Below are positions 1 to 7,187 of a DNA stretch of 35,693 nt, piece after piece. Each line of letters starts with the position of its first letter. The stretch's first letter is position 1. The notes under the pieces are model-generated. The model was not told the DNA's origin. It saw only the letters and a program-made list of their open reading frames with translations, and searched no databases. Origin of the DNA: CAYUIG01 sp964444685 (lineage in GTDB: Bacteria > Gemmatimonadota > Gemmatimonadetes > Longimicrobiales > RSA9); the NCBI GenBank assembly GCA_964444685.1, contig CAYUIG010000036.1, positions 1 to 35,693 on the forward strand. Reading direction: 5' to 3'. Both the position numbers and the translations under genes were made by a program.

Positions 1-250
1 GCGTCGCGGGCGCGGCCGCGGCCTCACTGTTCGCGGAGGTGAGCGCCGCCCCCGACGCCAGCGCCAGCACGGCCGCGGCCGCGAGCGCGGGCCGCATCCA
101 CCGGCCCAGCAGCGTCAGCACACCTGCACCCGCCGCACGGCGCGCCAGCTCGGGCTGCGCCCGCGCCATGATGCCGCGCACCATGCGCTCCCACCCGGCC
201 GCATCACGGCTCGGGTCGATCGCGGTCAGATCCAGTGGATCGTGCGACAT
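1..250 (-). CDS. Partial membrane-anchored protein downstream of ECF sigma factor (putative anti-sigma)
   Basis: The reading frame is open through the left window edge (about 83 codons visible). It begins at an ATG (complement of 248-250) only two bases after the stop of the sigma-factor gene, so the two are almost certainly co-transcribed and probably translationally coupled. The visible protein starts MSHDPLDLTAIDPSRDAAGW, then has a soluble stretch and, at about residues 55-75, an Ala/Leu-rich hydrophobic segment (PALAAAAVLALASGAALTSA) that looks like one transmembrane helix. Position and topology (short cytoplasmic N-terminus, single helix) fit an anti-sigma factor for the adjacent gene. 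No HxxxCxxC zinc motif is visible in the part shown. The function is inferred from context alone; the missing C-terminus could change the call. Confidence 0.6.
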   Translation of the reverse strand, partial: MSHDPLDLTAIDPSRDAAGWERMVRGIMARAQPELARRAAGAGVLTLLGRWMRPALAAAAVLALASGAALTSANSEAAAAPAT

Positions 251-252
251 GT

Positions 253-819
253 TCACTCCTCCTCGCTCGCATGGCCCAGTCGCTCGCGCATCGCGCGCCG
301 CGCCTGGAAGAGCGTGTATCTCACCGTGCCTTCCGGCATCCCCAGCGCCTCCCCGATCTCCCGGTGGCGCCAACCTTCCAGATCGTGCAGCAGCAGCACT
401 TCCCGCTGCTTCTCCGGCAGCGGCTCCATCGCTTCCATCAGCCGCTCCCGCAACGCGGACCGCTCCGCGTCCTTCGCCGGATCCGACAGCGAACGGGCAC
501 CATTCGCCCACTCGAGCGGCATCGCCTGCCGCACCCGCCGTCGCCGCTGCGCGCTGATCGCCGTGTTCCTTACGATCCGGAGCAGCCAGGCTGCGAAGCG
601 CTCCGGATCACACTCATCCAGCCGCTCCAGCGCCCGCACGAAGGCATCCTGGCTCACATCCTCCGCATCCGCCGGATTGCGCAGGATGCCCAGCGCGATC
701 GCGTAAGCCGCGCGCAGGTGCCGGCGCACCAGGACCTCGAACGCTGCCCCATCGCCCGACCGGGCGCGCTCGACGAGCACGGCATCGCTTTCGGCCATCT
801 GTTCAGGATGACGCATCAT
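253..819 (-). CDS. ECF-family RNA polymerase sigma factor
   Basis: This is an extracytoplasmic-function sigma-70 protein of about 188 residues. Region 2 is seen in the stretch beginning AFEVLVRRHLRAAYAIALG and continuing through NPADAEDVSQDAFVRAL (core-polymerase and -10 recognition). Region 4 is the C-terminal helix-turn-helix around LPEKQREVLLLHDLEG and GMPEGTVRYTLFQARRAM (-35 recognition). Regions 1.1 and 3 are absent, as usual for ECF factors. The start is uncertain: ATGs lie at 819, 816 and 798 and an in-frame GTG at 864, none with a convincing Shine-Dalgarno. Family alignment favours a start near MAESDAVLVERARSGDGAAF. The next gene starts two bases after the stop and is probably its regulator. 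The divergent gene at 913 is a plausible but unproven target. Confidence 0.93.
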   Translation of the reverse strand: MMRHPEQMAESDAVLVERARSGDGAAFEVLVRRHLRAAYAIALGILRNPADAEDVSQDAFVRALERLDECDPERFAAWLLRIVRNTAISAQRRRRVRQAMPLEWANGARSLSDPAKDAERSALRERLMEAMEPLPEKQREVLLLHDLEGWRHREIGEALGMPEGTVRYTLFQARRAMRERLGHASEEE

Positions 820-866
820 GGCCCCGGAACGTTGGGGGGCGTCTGGCGCATACGCGTCCGGCACGA

Positions 867-874
867 TACGTTTC
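867..874 (+). promoter_or_regulatory. Candidate -7 box (TACGTTTC) upstream of the Asp-box protein
   Basis: TACGTTTC matches the Bacteroidota-type -7 element TAnnTTTG at every fixed position except the last. It would place a transcription start about 30 bases before the ATG at 913. No well-spaced -33 TTG is visible, so this is a weak candidate supported mainly by similar boxes before other genes in the window. Confidence 0.3.
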
Positions 875-912
875 TCGATTCCCTTCGCAACCCGCCGATC
901 CCCTCGCGACCC

Positions 913-1938
913 ATGCGGAAATTCCTGATCCTCGCCGCGCTCGCTGCCCTCATCCTCCCCACGCGCGCGGCCGCGCAGTGGGAGCTACAGGACACGGGGA
1001 CGCGCGCGGAGTTCCGCGGCCTCGATGTTTCCGGGGCTCGTATATGGGCCACGGGGACCGGCGGCGTGGTCGCAACCAGCGCCGACGGCGGTGCCACGTG
1101 GCGCGCCGATTCCATCCCCGGCGCCTCGAATCTCTTCCTCGTCGATGTGGCCGCGCTCGGTTCCGACACCGCCGTGGTGCTGGGCACCGACTTCAACGGC
1201 GGCCTCTCGCGCTTCTACCGGACACTCGACGGCGGCGCCACATGGACGATGGCGCACGAAGTCTCGGGCGCCGGCGTGTTCATGGATGGCCTGGCGTTCT
1301 GGGACGAACGGAGGGGCGTGGCGTTCGGCGACCCGGCGGACGGCGCATTCATGATCCTCCTCACCTCCGACGGCGGTGCGAGCTGGCGTCGCGTACCCGC
1401 CGACCGGCTGCCCCAGCCGCTGGAAGGTGAGGCTGCGTTCGCGGCGAGTGGGCGGATGATCGATACCGAAGACGCGGGTCTCGGCTGGATCGCGACGGGC
1501 GGCGGCGCCGTCGCACGTCTCCTCCGGACGACCGATTACGGCGAGAGCTGGACCGCGCTGGCCACACCCATGGCCGGCGGTGAAGCGAGCGGCCTGTTCG
1601 GCATCGACTTCCGCGATGCGCGCAACGGCATCGCCGTGGGCGGCAACTACACGGACGCGCGCGCGCCGGGCGCGAACGTGATGCGCACGACGGATGGCGG
1701 CGAAACGTGGGAGCTGGTTCAGGGCCAGCCCGTCGGTGTCATCTACGGCGGCGCGTGGGTCCCGGGTACCGACGTCTTCCTGACCGCCGGCCCGCCCGGA
1801 ACCGGGCTTTCACGGGACGCAGGCATGACCTGGCAGTCCACAGGCAGCGATCCGTTCAATACGGTCGTTGCAGCCGGACCCGGCGCCGCATGGGCGGCCG
1901 GGACGAACGGACGCATCGCGAGGTGGGCGGGTCGCTGA
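913..1938 (+). CDS. Exported Asp-box (Ycf48/BNR-like) beta-propeller protein
   Basis: A 341-residue protein with a clear Sec signal peptide (MRKFLILAALAALILPTRAAAQ, cleavage after AAA or AAQ), so it acts in the periplasm or outside the cell. The mature part carries six Asp-box motifs of the S/T-D-G-G-x-T-W type: SADGGATW, TLDGGATW, TSDGGASW, TTDYGESW, TTDGGETW and SRDAGMTW. Their regular spacing indicates a beta-propeller like the photosystem II assembly factor Ycf48 and the many 'oxidoreductase' annotations derived from it. The fold is confident; the substrate or partner is not, and no catalytic residues of sialidases are obvious. The ATG at 913 is chosen because it starts the signal peptide; the open frame continues upstream but there it is antisense to the sigma gene. 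It is transcribed away from the sigma factor. Confidence 0.85.
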   Translation: MRKFLILAALAALILPTRAAAQWELQDTGTRAEFRGLDVSGARIWATGTGGVVATSADGGATWRADSIPGASNLFLVDVAALGSDTAVVLGTDFNGGLSRFYRTLDGGATWTMAHEVSGAGVFMDGLAFWDERRGVAFGDPADGAFMILLTSDGGASWRRVPADRLPQPLEGEAAFAASGRMIDTEDAGLGWIATGGGAVARLLRTTDYGESWTALATPMAGGEASGLFGIDFRDARNGIAVGGNYTDARAPGANVMRTTDGGETWELVQGQPVGVIYGGAWVPGTDVFLTAGPPGTGLSRDAGMTWQSTGSDPFNTVVAAGPGAAWAAGTNGRIARWAGR

Positions 1939-1941
1939 AGT

Positions 1942-3048
1942 TCAGGAGCGCGGCAGCGGCGCGCGCGTGACGAGGTCGTGGTACGAGGCGTGGGGGCGTC
2001 GCCGTTCTTCGGTGCGCAGGTCTGAAATCCGCTGAACGATCTGCGTGCTCGCGTAGCCGGCCACGCTCGTCGGCAGCACGCCCGCGTTGTGGAAGAAGCT
2101 GCGCACGATCAGCGCGCCGCCATCGTCCGGGAGTACGTCCACGTTCCCGATGAACTCGTCGAACGTACCGTCCTGCATCAGGTACGCCTCCACGTTCGAC
2201 GCGTAGAACACGGACAGGACGAGACCGCGGCGTGCGATCTCCGCCCCGATCGCGCGCAGCGCGTGGTCGCCCGCGAGATTGCCGACGACCGGAATGATGC
2301 GGTCGGTGAGCTGCATCCCGCGCACGTACTCGAACGCGTCCGCATCCGCCAGATAGTTGCGACGCCGCCCGTCGAGGTCCGTCTCGAGGATCAGCCTGCG
2401 CAGCGTCGGATAGTACGGCCGCGGAGCCCGCCCGTGGCTCTCGAACTGGAGCTCGAGGCCCGACGCCGCGAAGCGTGCGTGGATGGAGCGGATCACTTCG
2501 AGGTCCTGTTCGTCCAGCGGCACGCCGAACGAATTCAGGACGGGCTCGATGCGGCTGCGCGCCGCGTCGAGATCCACGGCTGCGGAGTCGACGACGGCGA
2601 GGATGGCATCGATGCCGGACGCGGCGTCGTCGCCACAGACACGCGCGAGCAGGAGGCAGAGGTACTCGAGGCGATCGTCCGCCTGCACGAACAGCGCCTT
2701 GAAGAAGAGGTGCTGGAGCAGGTTGTCGCGGCGGATGTCGATGATGAACGCGACGGCCGGCTTCGCGATCGCGATGTACGAGAAGTTCTGGTCGGGCCCG
2801 ACGCCGATGTACGCGCCGCCCGCACGGGCGTACTCATCGAGCGCGCCGGCCGCGTGCAGGTAGGATGACTCGTTCGAGATCAGGTTGTCGGTGTCGAAGT
2901 AGCCGCCGTTCTCCGACAGCGCATCGACGAGTCCCGCGAACGTGGTATCGGCGGGCGCCGCGAGGACGGAGGCCTGCGGGCGGTCGTATGCCCACGTCGC
3001 CACACCGGCGACGGTCACGGCCGCGACCAGGATGGCGGCGAGCCTCAT
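1942..3048 (-). CDS. Conserved protein of unknown function with N-terminal membrane anchor or signal
   Basis: A 368-residue protein starting MRLAAILVAAVTVAGVATWA, a hydrophobic N-terminus that could be a signal peptide or anchor. The body contains SENGGYFDTDNLISNESSY, GVGPDQNFSYIAIAKP, then FIIDIRRDNLLQHLFFKALF and, later, LVLSVFYASNVEAYL. The glycine-rich GVGPDQNFSYI followed by a hydrophobic strand ending in D is reminiscent of a nucleotide- or SAM-binding Rossmann-like core. I recall similar LIC_10091-like proteins of unknown role, but that link is from memory and weak. The ATG overlaps the stop of the upstream GNAT gene in an ATGA junction, which argues for this start over longer in-frame extensions and for coupled translation. 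It is convergent with the Asp-box gene, whose stop lies three bases away. Confidence 0.75.
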   Translation of the reverse strand: MRLAAILVAAVTVAGVATWAYDRPQASVLAAPADTTFAGLVDALSENGGYFDTDNLISNESSYLHAAGALDEYARAGGAYIGVGPDQNFSYIAIAKPAVAFIIDIRRDNLLQHLFFKALFVQADDRLEYLCLLLARVCGDDAASGIDAILAVVDSAAVDLDAARSRIEPVLNSFGVPLDEQDLEVIRSIHARFAASGLELQFESHGRAPRPYYPTLRRLILETDLDGRRRNYLADADAFEYVRGMQLTDRIIPVVGNLAGDHALRAIGAEIARRGLVLSVFYASNVEAYLMQDGTFDEFIGNVDVLPDDGGALIVRSFFHNAGVLPTSVAGYASTQIVQRISDLRTEERRRPHASYHDLVTRAPLPRS

Positions 3049-3620
3049 GCGAACGTGTCCACGCCGGTGCGCGGCTGCGCGAACTCCGAGCGCAGGATCG
3101 AGCGCACCACGATGTCCTCGTACTCGCCCCACTTCTTTACGTACTGCCGGAGCACACCTTCCTCGCGCATGCCGATCTTCTCCATGACGCGGCCGGACAT
3201 CGGATTGCGCAGCAGGTGCGTCGCGTAGATGCGGTTCAGTCCGAGATGCTCGAAACCATAGGCGACGAGTGCGGCCGCCGCCTCCGTCGCGTAGCCGCGC
3301 CCCCAGTGCTGTACACCGATCCAGTAGCCGAGCTCGGCGCGGTCGTGTTCGGCATCCAGCGTGAGCCCGGTCGCGCCGACGACGTCGCGGGATGTGCGGT
3401 TCGTGATGGCGAGGATGACCGCGTCGCCGCGTTCGAACAACGGCGCGTGCGTCGCGATCCACTGCTCGGCCATGCCGTCGCGGTACGGGTGCGGGATGTT
3501 GAGTGTCGTGTCCGCGATCTCGCGCGCGCCCGCCAGCCGCTGGACGGCGGGGGCATCCGCGGGCTCGAAGGCGCGCAGCCGGAGGTTCGGCGTGTCGAGC
3601 GTCGGAAAGGTGCGGATCAG
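3045..3620 (-). CDS. GNAT-family N-acetyltransferase (RimJ/RimL type)
   Basis: The product resembles ribosomal-protein or small-molecule N-acetyltransferases of the RimJ/RimL branch, which move an acetyl group from acetyl-CoA to an amine. It opens with the family's typical TLDTPNLRLRAFEPADAPAV. The acetyl-CoA loop is visible as HWGRGYATEAAAALVAYGF, followed by GLNRIYATHLLRNPMSGRVM and EKIGMREEGVLRQYVKKWGE. The start is unusual. The only conventional in-frame ATGs lie far upstream, beyond a plausible promoter, whereas a CTG at 3620 is preceded by AAGGAG five bases away and gives an N-terminus of normal family length (191 residues). The stop overlaps the next gene's ATG. It is divergent from the sigma factor at 3712. 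Confidence 0.85.
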   Translation of the reverse strand: MIRTFPTLDTPNLRLRAFEPADAPAVQRLAGAREIADTTLNIPHPYRDGMAEQWIATHAPLFERGDAVILAITNRTSRDVVGATGLTLDAEHDRAELGYWIGVQHWGRGYATEAAAALVAYGFEHLGLNRIYATHLLRNPMSGRVMEKIGMREEGVLRQYVKKWGEYEDIVVRSILRSEFAQPRTGVDTFA

Positions 3621-3711
3621 AGCGGCTCCTTGCGCGAACAGGGGATGGCTTATCTTACCGACCGGCCAGCGTGGACGGAACCCGGGAACTCTGCGGTGCG
3701 CGCGCGGCTTC
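3621..3711. promoter_or_regulatory. Divergent promoter region between GNAT and ECF sigma gene
   Basis: On the plus strand TATCTTAC at 3651-3658 resembles the TAnnTT(T)G box seen before other genes here and could drive the sigma gene. On the minus strand the overlapping sequence GTAAGATAAG gives a -10-like TAAGAT that could drive the GNAT gene. If it does, transcripts would begin too late to include the upstream in-frame ATG, which supports the CTG start at 3620. Evidence is sequence resemblance only. Confidence 0.3.
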
Positions 3712-4323
3712 ATGGTTGGCGGCGTGCGCGGTTGGAGGAAGGTGGGCGATCTCGCCGAGCCACGGCTCCGCAAGGCAGGCTTCACCGAGGAAGCGCTGCC
3801 ATGGCTGGACGCCGTATACCGTTTCGGGCTGAGGCTGGCCGCCGGCGACGAGGAGGAGGCGCACGACCTCGTGCAGGAGACCTTCCTCCGCGCCTATCGC
3901 CACTGGGACACCTACGCTCCCGGCACGCGCTGCCGGGCATGGCTGTTCACGATCTGTCGCAACGCCTTCCTCCGGCGGGAGGAGCAGCGGGGGCGGCGCG
4001 TCGAGGTGCCGGAGAGCGTCCTCGACTACAAGGCGGAAGCGCTCGCCTCCACCCGCACCCTGGACCAGCTCAGGGATGCGGACCCGGAGCGCTCATTCTT
4101 CGAAACGATCGTCGATCGCGAAGTCGCGGAGGCGGTGGACCGGCTGCCGGCGGAGTTTCGCACCGCGGTGGTGCTTTCGGACCTGGAGGGTCTGTCGTAT
4201 GCCGAAATCGCCGAGGTCCTCGACGTGCCGATCGGTACCGTGAAGAGCCGCATCTACCGCGGACGCCGTCTGCTCGCCGCGGAGCTGCACGACTACGCGC
4301 GCGAGATGGGGTACCTCCCATGA
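3712..4323 (+). CDS. ECF-family sigma factor (SigR/RpoE-like)
   Basis: This 203-residue ECF sigma factor has region 2 at about residues 35-105, with EEEAHDLVQETFLRAYRHWD and the RAWLFTICRNAFLRR helix. A linker (about 105-135) precedes region 4, with DRLPAEFRTAVVLSDLEGLS and the DNA-binding helix VPIGTVKSRIYRGRRLLAAE. This arrangement is that of SigR/RpoE-like factors that pair with small zinc anti-sigma proteins. The ATG at 3712 has no clear ribosome-binding site. An in-frame GTG at 3742 follows GGAGG, but only three bases separate them. The stop overlaps the anti-sigma start (ATGA), so the two are made together. ECF sigma genes usually autoregulate from the promoter just upstream, here near 3651. 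Confidence 0.94.
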   Translation: MVGGVRGWRKVGDLAEPRLRKAGFTEEALPWLDAVYRFGLRLAAGDEEEAHDLVQETFLRAYRHWDTYAPGTRCRAWLFTICRNAFLRREEQRGRRVEVPESVLDYKAEALASTRTLDQLRDADPERSFFETIVDREVAEAVDRLPAEFRTAVVLSDLEGLSYAEIAEVLDVPIGTVKSRIYRGRRLLAAELHDYAREMGYLP

Positions 4324-4568
4324 TCCAGCCCATCAGCTGCCGCGAAGCGGTCGAGGAGCTCTGGGCCTTCCTCGATGGCGAGCTGCCGCCGGATCAGGCG
4401 GAACGCGTGCTCAACCATCTCGAGCAATGCCGGAACTGCTGGCCGCACTACGACTTCCAGCGCGCGTTCCGCGACTTCCTGCGCGCCCGACCCGGCGCGG
4501 CCGCACCCGCCGAGCTGCGCGCGCGCGTCCTCGCCGAACTCATCGCGGACGAAGCCGCCGGGGCCTGA
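4320..4568 (+). CDS. Zinc-binding anti-sigma factor (RsrA/zf-HC2 type)
   Basis: An 82-residue soluble protein that probably sequesters the sigma factor encoded immediately upstream, with which it overlaps by four bases. It carries the zinc anti-sigma signature H33-LEQ-C37-RN-C40 plus an additional cysteine at residue 7. The spacing C7/H33/C37/C40 is the same as the redox-active C11/H37/C41/C44 of Streptomyces RsrA, shifted by four residues. In RsrA, thiol oxidation ejects zinc and frees SigR. There is no transmembrane helix, consistent with sensing of a cytoplasmic signal such as disulfide stress. That this protein is a redox switch is inference from the cysteine spacing. The protein is shorter than RsrA (about 105 residues) and lacks an obvious equivalent of its Cys3. 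Confidence 0.9.
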   Translation: MIQPISCREAVEELWAFLDGELPPDQAERVLNHLEQCRNCWPHYDFQRAFRDFLRARPGAAAPAELRARVLAELIADEAAGA

Positions 4569-4612
4569 CCCCCGGCTTGACCGCCGCCGCTGCCGCGGCG
4601 ACGATTCGCGCC

Positions 4613-5509
4613 ATGAATTCCCATCGGTCGTACTTCGCAGCGGGGTTCCCGCTCCTCTTCCTCGCCTTGGCTGCGGCGCCCGCCGGCACACGCTGGGGTG
4701 CCGAAGGTCACATGATCAGCGGCGGTGCGGCCGCGCGCACGCTGCCGGAGGCTATGCCGGCGTTCTTCCGTGCCGAACCGGACCATCTCGCGTGGCTGAA
4801 CCCGGAGCCTGACCGCTGGCGCTCGGACAGCCTCGCCGTGATGGACCGCGCGTGGAAGTACGACCACTACATCGACATCGAGGTCGTGCCCGAAGGCGCG
4901 CTGTCCGCAGTGGACCGCTTCCACTATCTGCGCGCTCTGGAGCAGGCGGGCCTCGAGATGCCGGAGCGCGATGCGGGCCTGCTCCCGTTCCGCATGCTCG
5001 AGCTGTATCAGCGCCTCACGACCGGGTTCCGCCAGTGGCGCGAGGCGGACAACCGCACGCGGCCCTGGATCGAGCAGCGGATCCTGAACGACGCGGGCAT
5101 CCTCGGCCATTACGTGGCCGACGCGGCCAACCCGCTGCACACCTCGGTGCACCACAACGGCTGGAACGAGGACTTCGCGAACCCGCACGGATTCCCGACC
5201 GACCGGACGCTGCACTGGCGCTTCGAGGGCGTGTACGTGCGCACGCACCTCCTGCTGGACGACGTGCTGCCCCACGTCCGCCGCGAAGCACGGGCCCTGA
5301 CGGATCCGCGCGCCGACATCCTCGCCTACATCCGCGAGTCCCACTCGCACCTCGAGGCGCTCTACCGGCTCGAGGCGGCGGAGCCGTTCGGCGAGGAGAC
5401 GTCGTCGGCGCGGCACCGTGAGTTCGTCGTACAGCGGCTGGCGTTTGGTGCCGCGATGCTGCGCGACCTGTGGTGGTCGGCGTGGCTGGACAGCGCAAAG
5501 CCGGACTGA
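4613..5509 (+). CDS. S1/P1-family zinc nuclease (putative, exported)
   Basis: A 298-residue protein with a signal peptide (MNSHRSYFAAGFPLLFLALA, cleavage near APAGTR). S1/P1 nucleases use three zinc ions to cut single-stranded nucleic acids and remove 3'-phosphates. The ligand pattern is largely visible. A near-N-terminal W-G-x-E-G-H (WGAEGH) is followed by KYDHYID and by the core HYVADAANPLH, in which H, D and H have the family spacing HxxxD(x5)H. The last pair, normally HxxxD, appears as HWRFE, an Asp-to-Glu change. Downstream HTSVHHNGWNED fits the metal-site region. The role is probably scavenging of nucleic acids in the periplasm or outside. It starts 44 bases after the anti-sigma gene on the same strand, so may share its transcript. 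The substrate could differ given the divergence. Confidence 0.72.
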   Translation: MNSHRSYFAAGFPLLFLALAAAPAGTRWGAEGHMISGGAAARTLPEAMPAFFRAEPDHLAWLNPEPDRWRSDSLAVMDRAWKYDHYIDIEVVPEGALSAVDRFHYLRALEQAGLEMPERDAGLLPFRMLELYQRLTTGFRQWREADNRTRPWIEQRILNDAGILGHYVADAANPLHTSVHHNGWNEDFANPHGFPTDRTLHWRFEGVYVRTHLLLDDVLPHVRREARALTDPRADILAYIRESHSHLEALYRLEAAEPFGEETSSARHREFVVQRLAFGAAMLRDLWWSAWLDSAKPD

Positions 5510-5548
5510 TCGTCACAGCCCCGTCCACTTGACGCCCTGCCACGGGTT

Positions 5549-5567
5549 CGGTGACATTCAGTCACCG
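5549..5567. promoter_or_regulatory. Perfect 7-bp inverted repeat (CGGTGAC-N5-GTCACCG)
   Basis: The arms 5549-5555 and 5561-5567 are exact reverse complements around ATTCA. This lies in the 141-base space between the nuclease gene and the next lipoprotein gene. There is no T-run after it, so it is not a standard terminator. A TTGACG at 5529-5534 sits 14-20 bases upstream of it, which makes an operator for the downstream gene possible. Confidence 0.4.
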
Positions 5568-5650
5568 GCTCCCCGTTCGGGTGCATTGCCGTATGTCCTC
5601 GAATCCCCGACAGCCGGCGCAAGCCGCCTGATCATCCCGGAGGCCTTGGC

Positions 5651-7129
5651 ATGGAATCCATGTGGGCGCGCAGTACCCGCGGCATTGTCGCGGTGTGCAC
5701 CACCCTCCTCATCACCGCATTGGTCGCCTGCGAGCGGCCGACCCAGGAAATCGCAGGTCCGTCCGCCGACGTCATGGAGACGGAAGACGTCGTGCTCCGC
5801 TTCAGGATCCTTGACTCCGACCAGGGCGACGCCGCCGTGGCGGGTGCGGCCCTCTGGCTGTACGGCCTCGAGAACGACGAGACGGTCCTGATCGGCATCT
5901 TCAACGACAACGCAACCGGCGATCTCGACGGCGACGTGGGCGAAATCAAGATCAAGGTACCCGAGGGCTCGTACGGTGCGATGATCAAGGCGATCCCCGT
6001 ACCGACACAGACGCTCGAGTACGTCGCTCCGGTTCCGGCGCTCGTCGGCCTCGTCGAGGTCCCGCATCCCTTCGTACCGATCGTGTTCCTCGGCGGCGAG
6101 GACGAGTGGGCGTGCGCGACCGGCGACAACGTCGCGCAGACGCTGACGCTGCCGATCGACGCGGTTCCTCCGGAGTACGACGACGTCATCAAGTTCGACG
6201 TGGACATCCGCTCGTGTGATTTCACGGAAGTCGACATCGCATTTCCCGGCTCGAGCCCGGGTGACCCCGTCTACGGCGTGATCGGCGCGGACGGTCAGAC
6301 GCTGCTTGGGATCGGTGACAACGATCCGGTGCCCGGGCTCCAGCGCGGCGTGCTCGGTTTCGTGTCCCTCGTTTCGCTGGCCAGCGCGCCGTCGCAGTCG
6401 TCTCTGGTCTCGACCGCATCCGTGCCGGCCGGCTCGCCCTTCGCGACGATCCTGTGCCCGCTCAATGCGAACTTCACGGTCGAGCTGTACCAGACGGTGC
6501 AGGTCGCCGGGAAGAGCGTGAACCGCGTGGCGAGCCTCGAGCTCGGCAACAGCTGTGACGAAGTGCCGGCCAGCGCGACGCTGACCGTCGAGACTTCGCG
6601 CTGCGCGATCGAGACGGACACGGCGACCGATTCGAAGTTCGGCATGGCCGAGTGGGGCTACGGCTTCCTGCGCGGCGATGTCGCGAACGGCGAGTCACCC
6701 AAGGTGCTGGACCTCACGACCGCATCCGCTCTGGTCACAGTGCGTGCGAACGGCAAGTACAGCGTGACGTTCACGACCGACAAGCTGGTGGGCGGCACGC
6801 TGAAGTCGACGGCCGATTTCACCTGCACGAACGGCAGCTGCGTGGTGAACGGCGTGAAGCACACGGGCGGCGGGAACCCGCAGGGTCTGGCGCTCTTCTT
6901 CGCGCCGGATCCGGCGAACGCGGGTCACGTGCTTGTCGAGGCGGTGCTGACGGGGATCCCCGCGCACGACAAGCTGCTCTGGTCGGCGAAGGGACCGAAC
7001 GGCGCGAATCTGCCCCGTCCGCCGAACAAGAACGCGACCTCGTCATCCTATCTGTTCCGCAAGGTACCGAACAACGGGACCTGCATCGGCGACAGCAACG
7101 ACGGCACCTGGTCGGTGAAGGGGCTGTAG
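5651..7129 (+). CDS. Large predicted lipoprotein of unknown function
   Basis: A 492-residue protein with a type II signal peptide: a positively charged start, a hydrophobic stretch CTTLLITALVA and lipobox LVAC with the lipidated cysteine at residue 27. It is therefore likely anchored to the inner or outer membrane. After the anchor comes a beta-rich region (DVVLRFRILDSDQGDAAVAG, VGEIKIKVPEGSYGAMIKAI) resembling an immunoglobulin-like or prealbumin-like fold, then long Ser/Ala/Val-rich beta segments. Seven or so further cysteines occur in the mature part, including the close pair in CTNGSC, suggesting disulfides. I do not recognise a family. It stands alone between an inverted repeat and a long hairpin, so is probably monocistronic. 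Confidence 0.75.
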   Translation: MESMWARSTRGIVAVCTTLLITALVACERPTQEIAGPSADVMETEDVVLRFRILDSDQGDAAVAGAALWLYGLENDETVLIGIFNDNATGDLDGDVGEIKIKVPEGSYGAMIKAIPVPTQTLEYVAPVPALVGLVEVPHPFVPIVFLGGEDEWACATGDNVAQTLTLPIDAVPPEYDDVIKFDVDIRSCDFTEVDIAFPGSSPGDPVYGVIGADGQTLLGIGDNDPVPGLQRGVLGFVSLVSLASAPSQSSLVSTASVPAGSPFATILCPLNANFTVELYQTVQVAGKSVNRVASLELGNSCDEVPASATLTVETSRCAIETDTATDSKFGMAEWGYGFLRGDVANGESPKVLDLTTASALVTVRANGKYSVTFTTDKLVGGTLKSTADFTCTNGSCVVNGVKHTGGGNPQGLALFFAPDPANAGHVLVEAVLTGIPAHDKLLWSAKGPNGANLPRPPNKNATSSSYLFRKVPNNGTCIGDSNDGTWSVKGL

Positions 7130-7172
7130 GCAGCGGGGGGCGCCGGCCGCACGACGGCCGGCGTCCCCTGCC
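7129..7172 (+). terminator. Long GC hairpin after lipoprotein gene (no U-tract)
   Basis: Arms 7136-7149 and 7155-7168 pair over 14 positions with one G-T wobble around the loop CACGA. The flanks GGCAG (7129-7133) and CTGCC (7168-7172) can extend the stem across a two-base bulge. The structure overlaps the stop codon and ends 16 bases before the next start. It lacks a T-run, so termination would be atypical; it may instead stabilise the upstream mRNA end. Confidence 0.5.
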
Positions 7173-7187
7173 GCAGCGGCACGGGAC

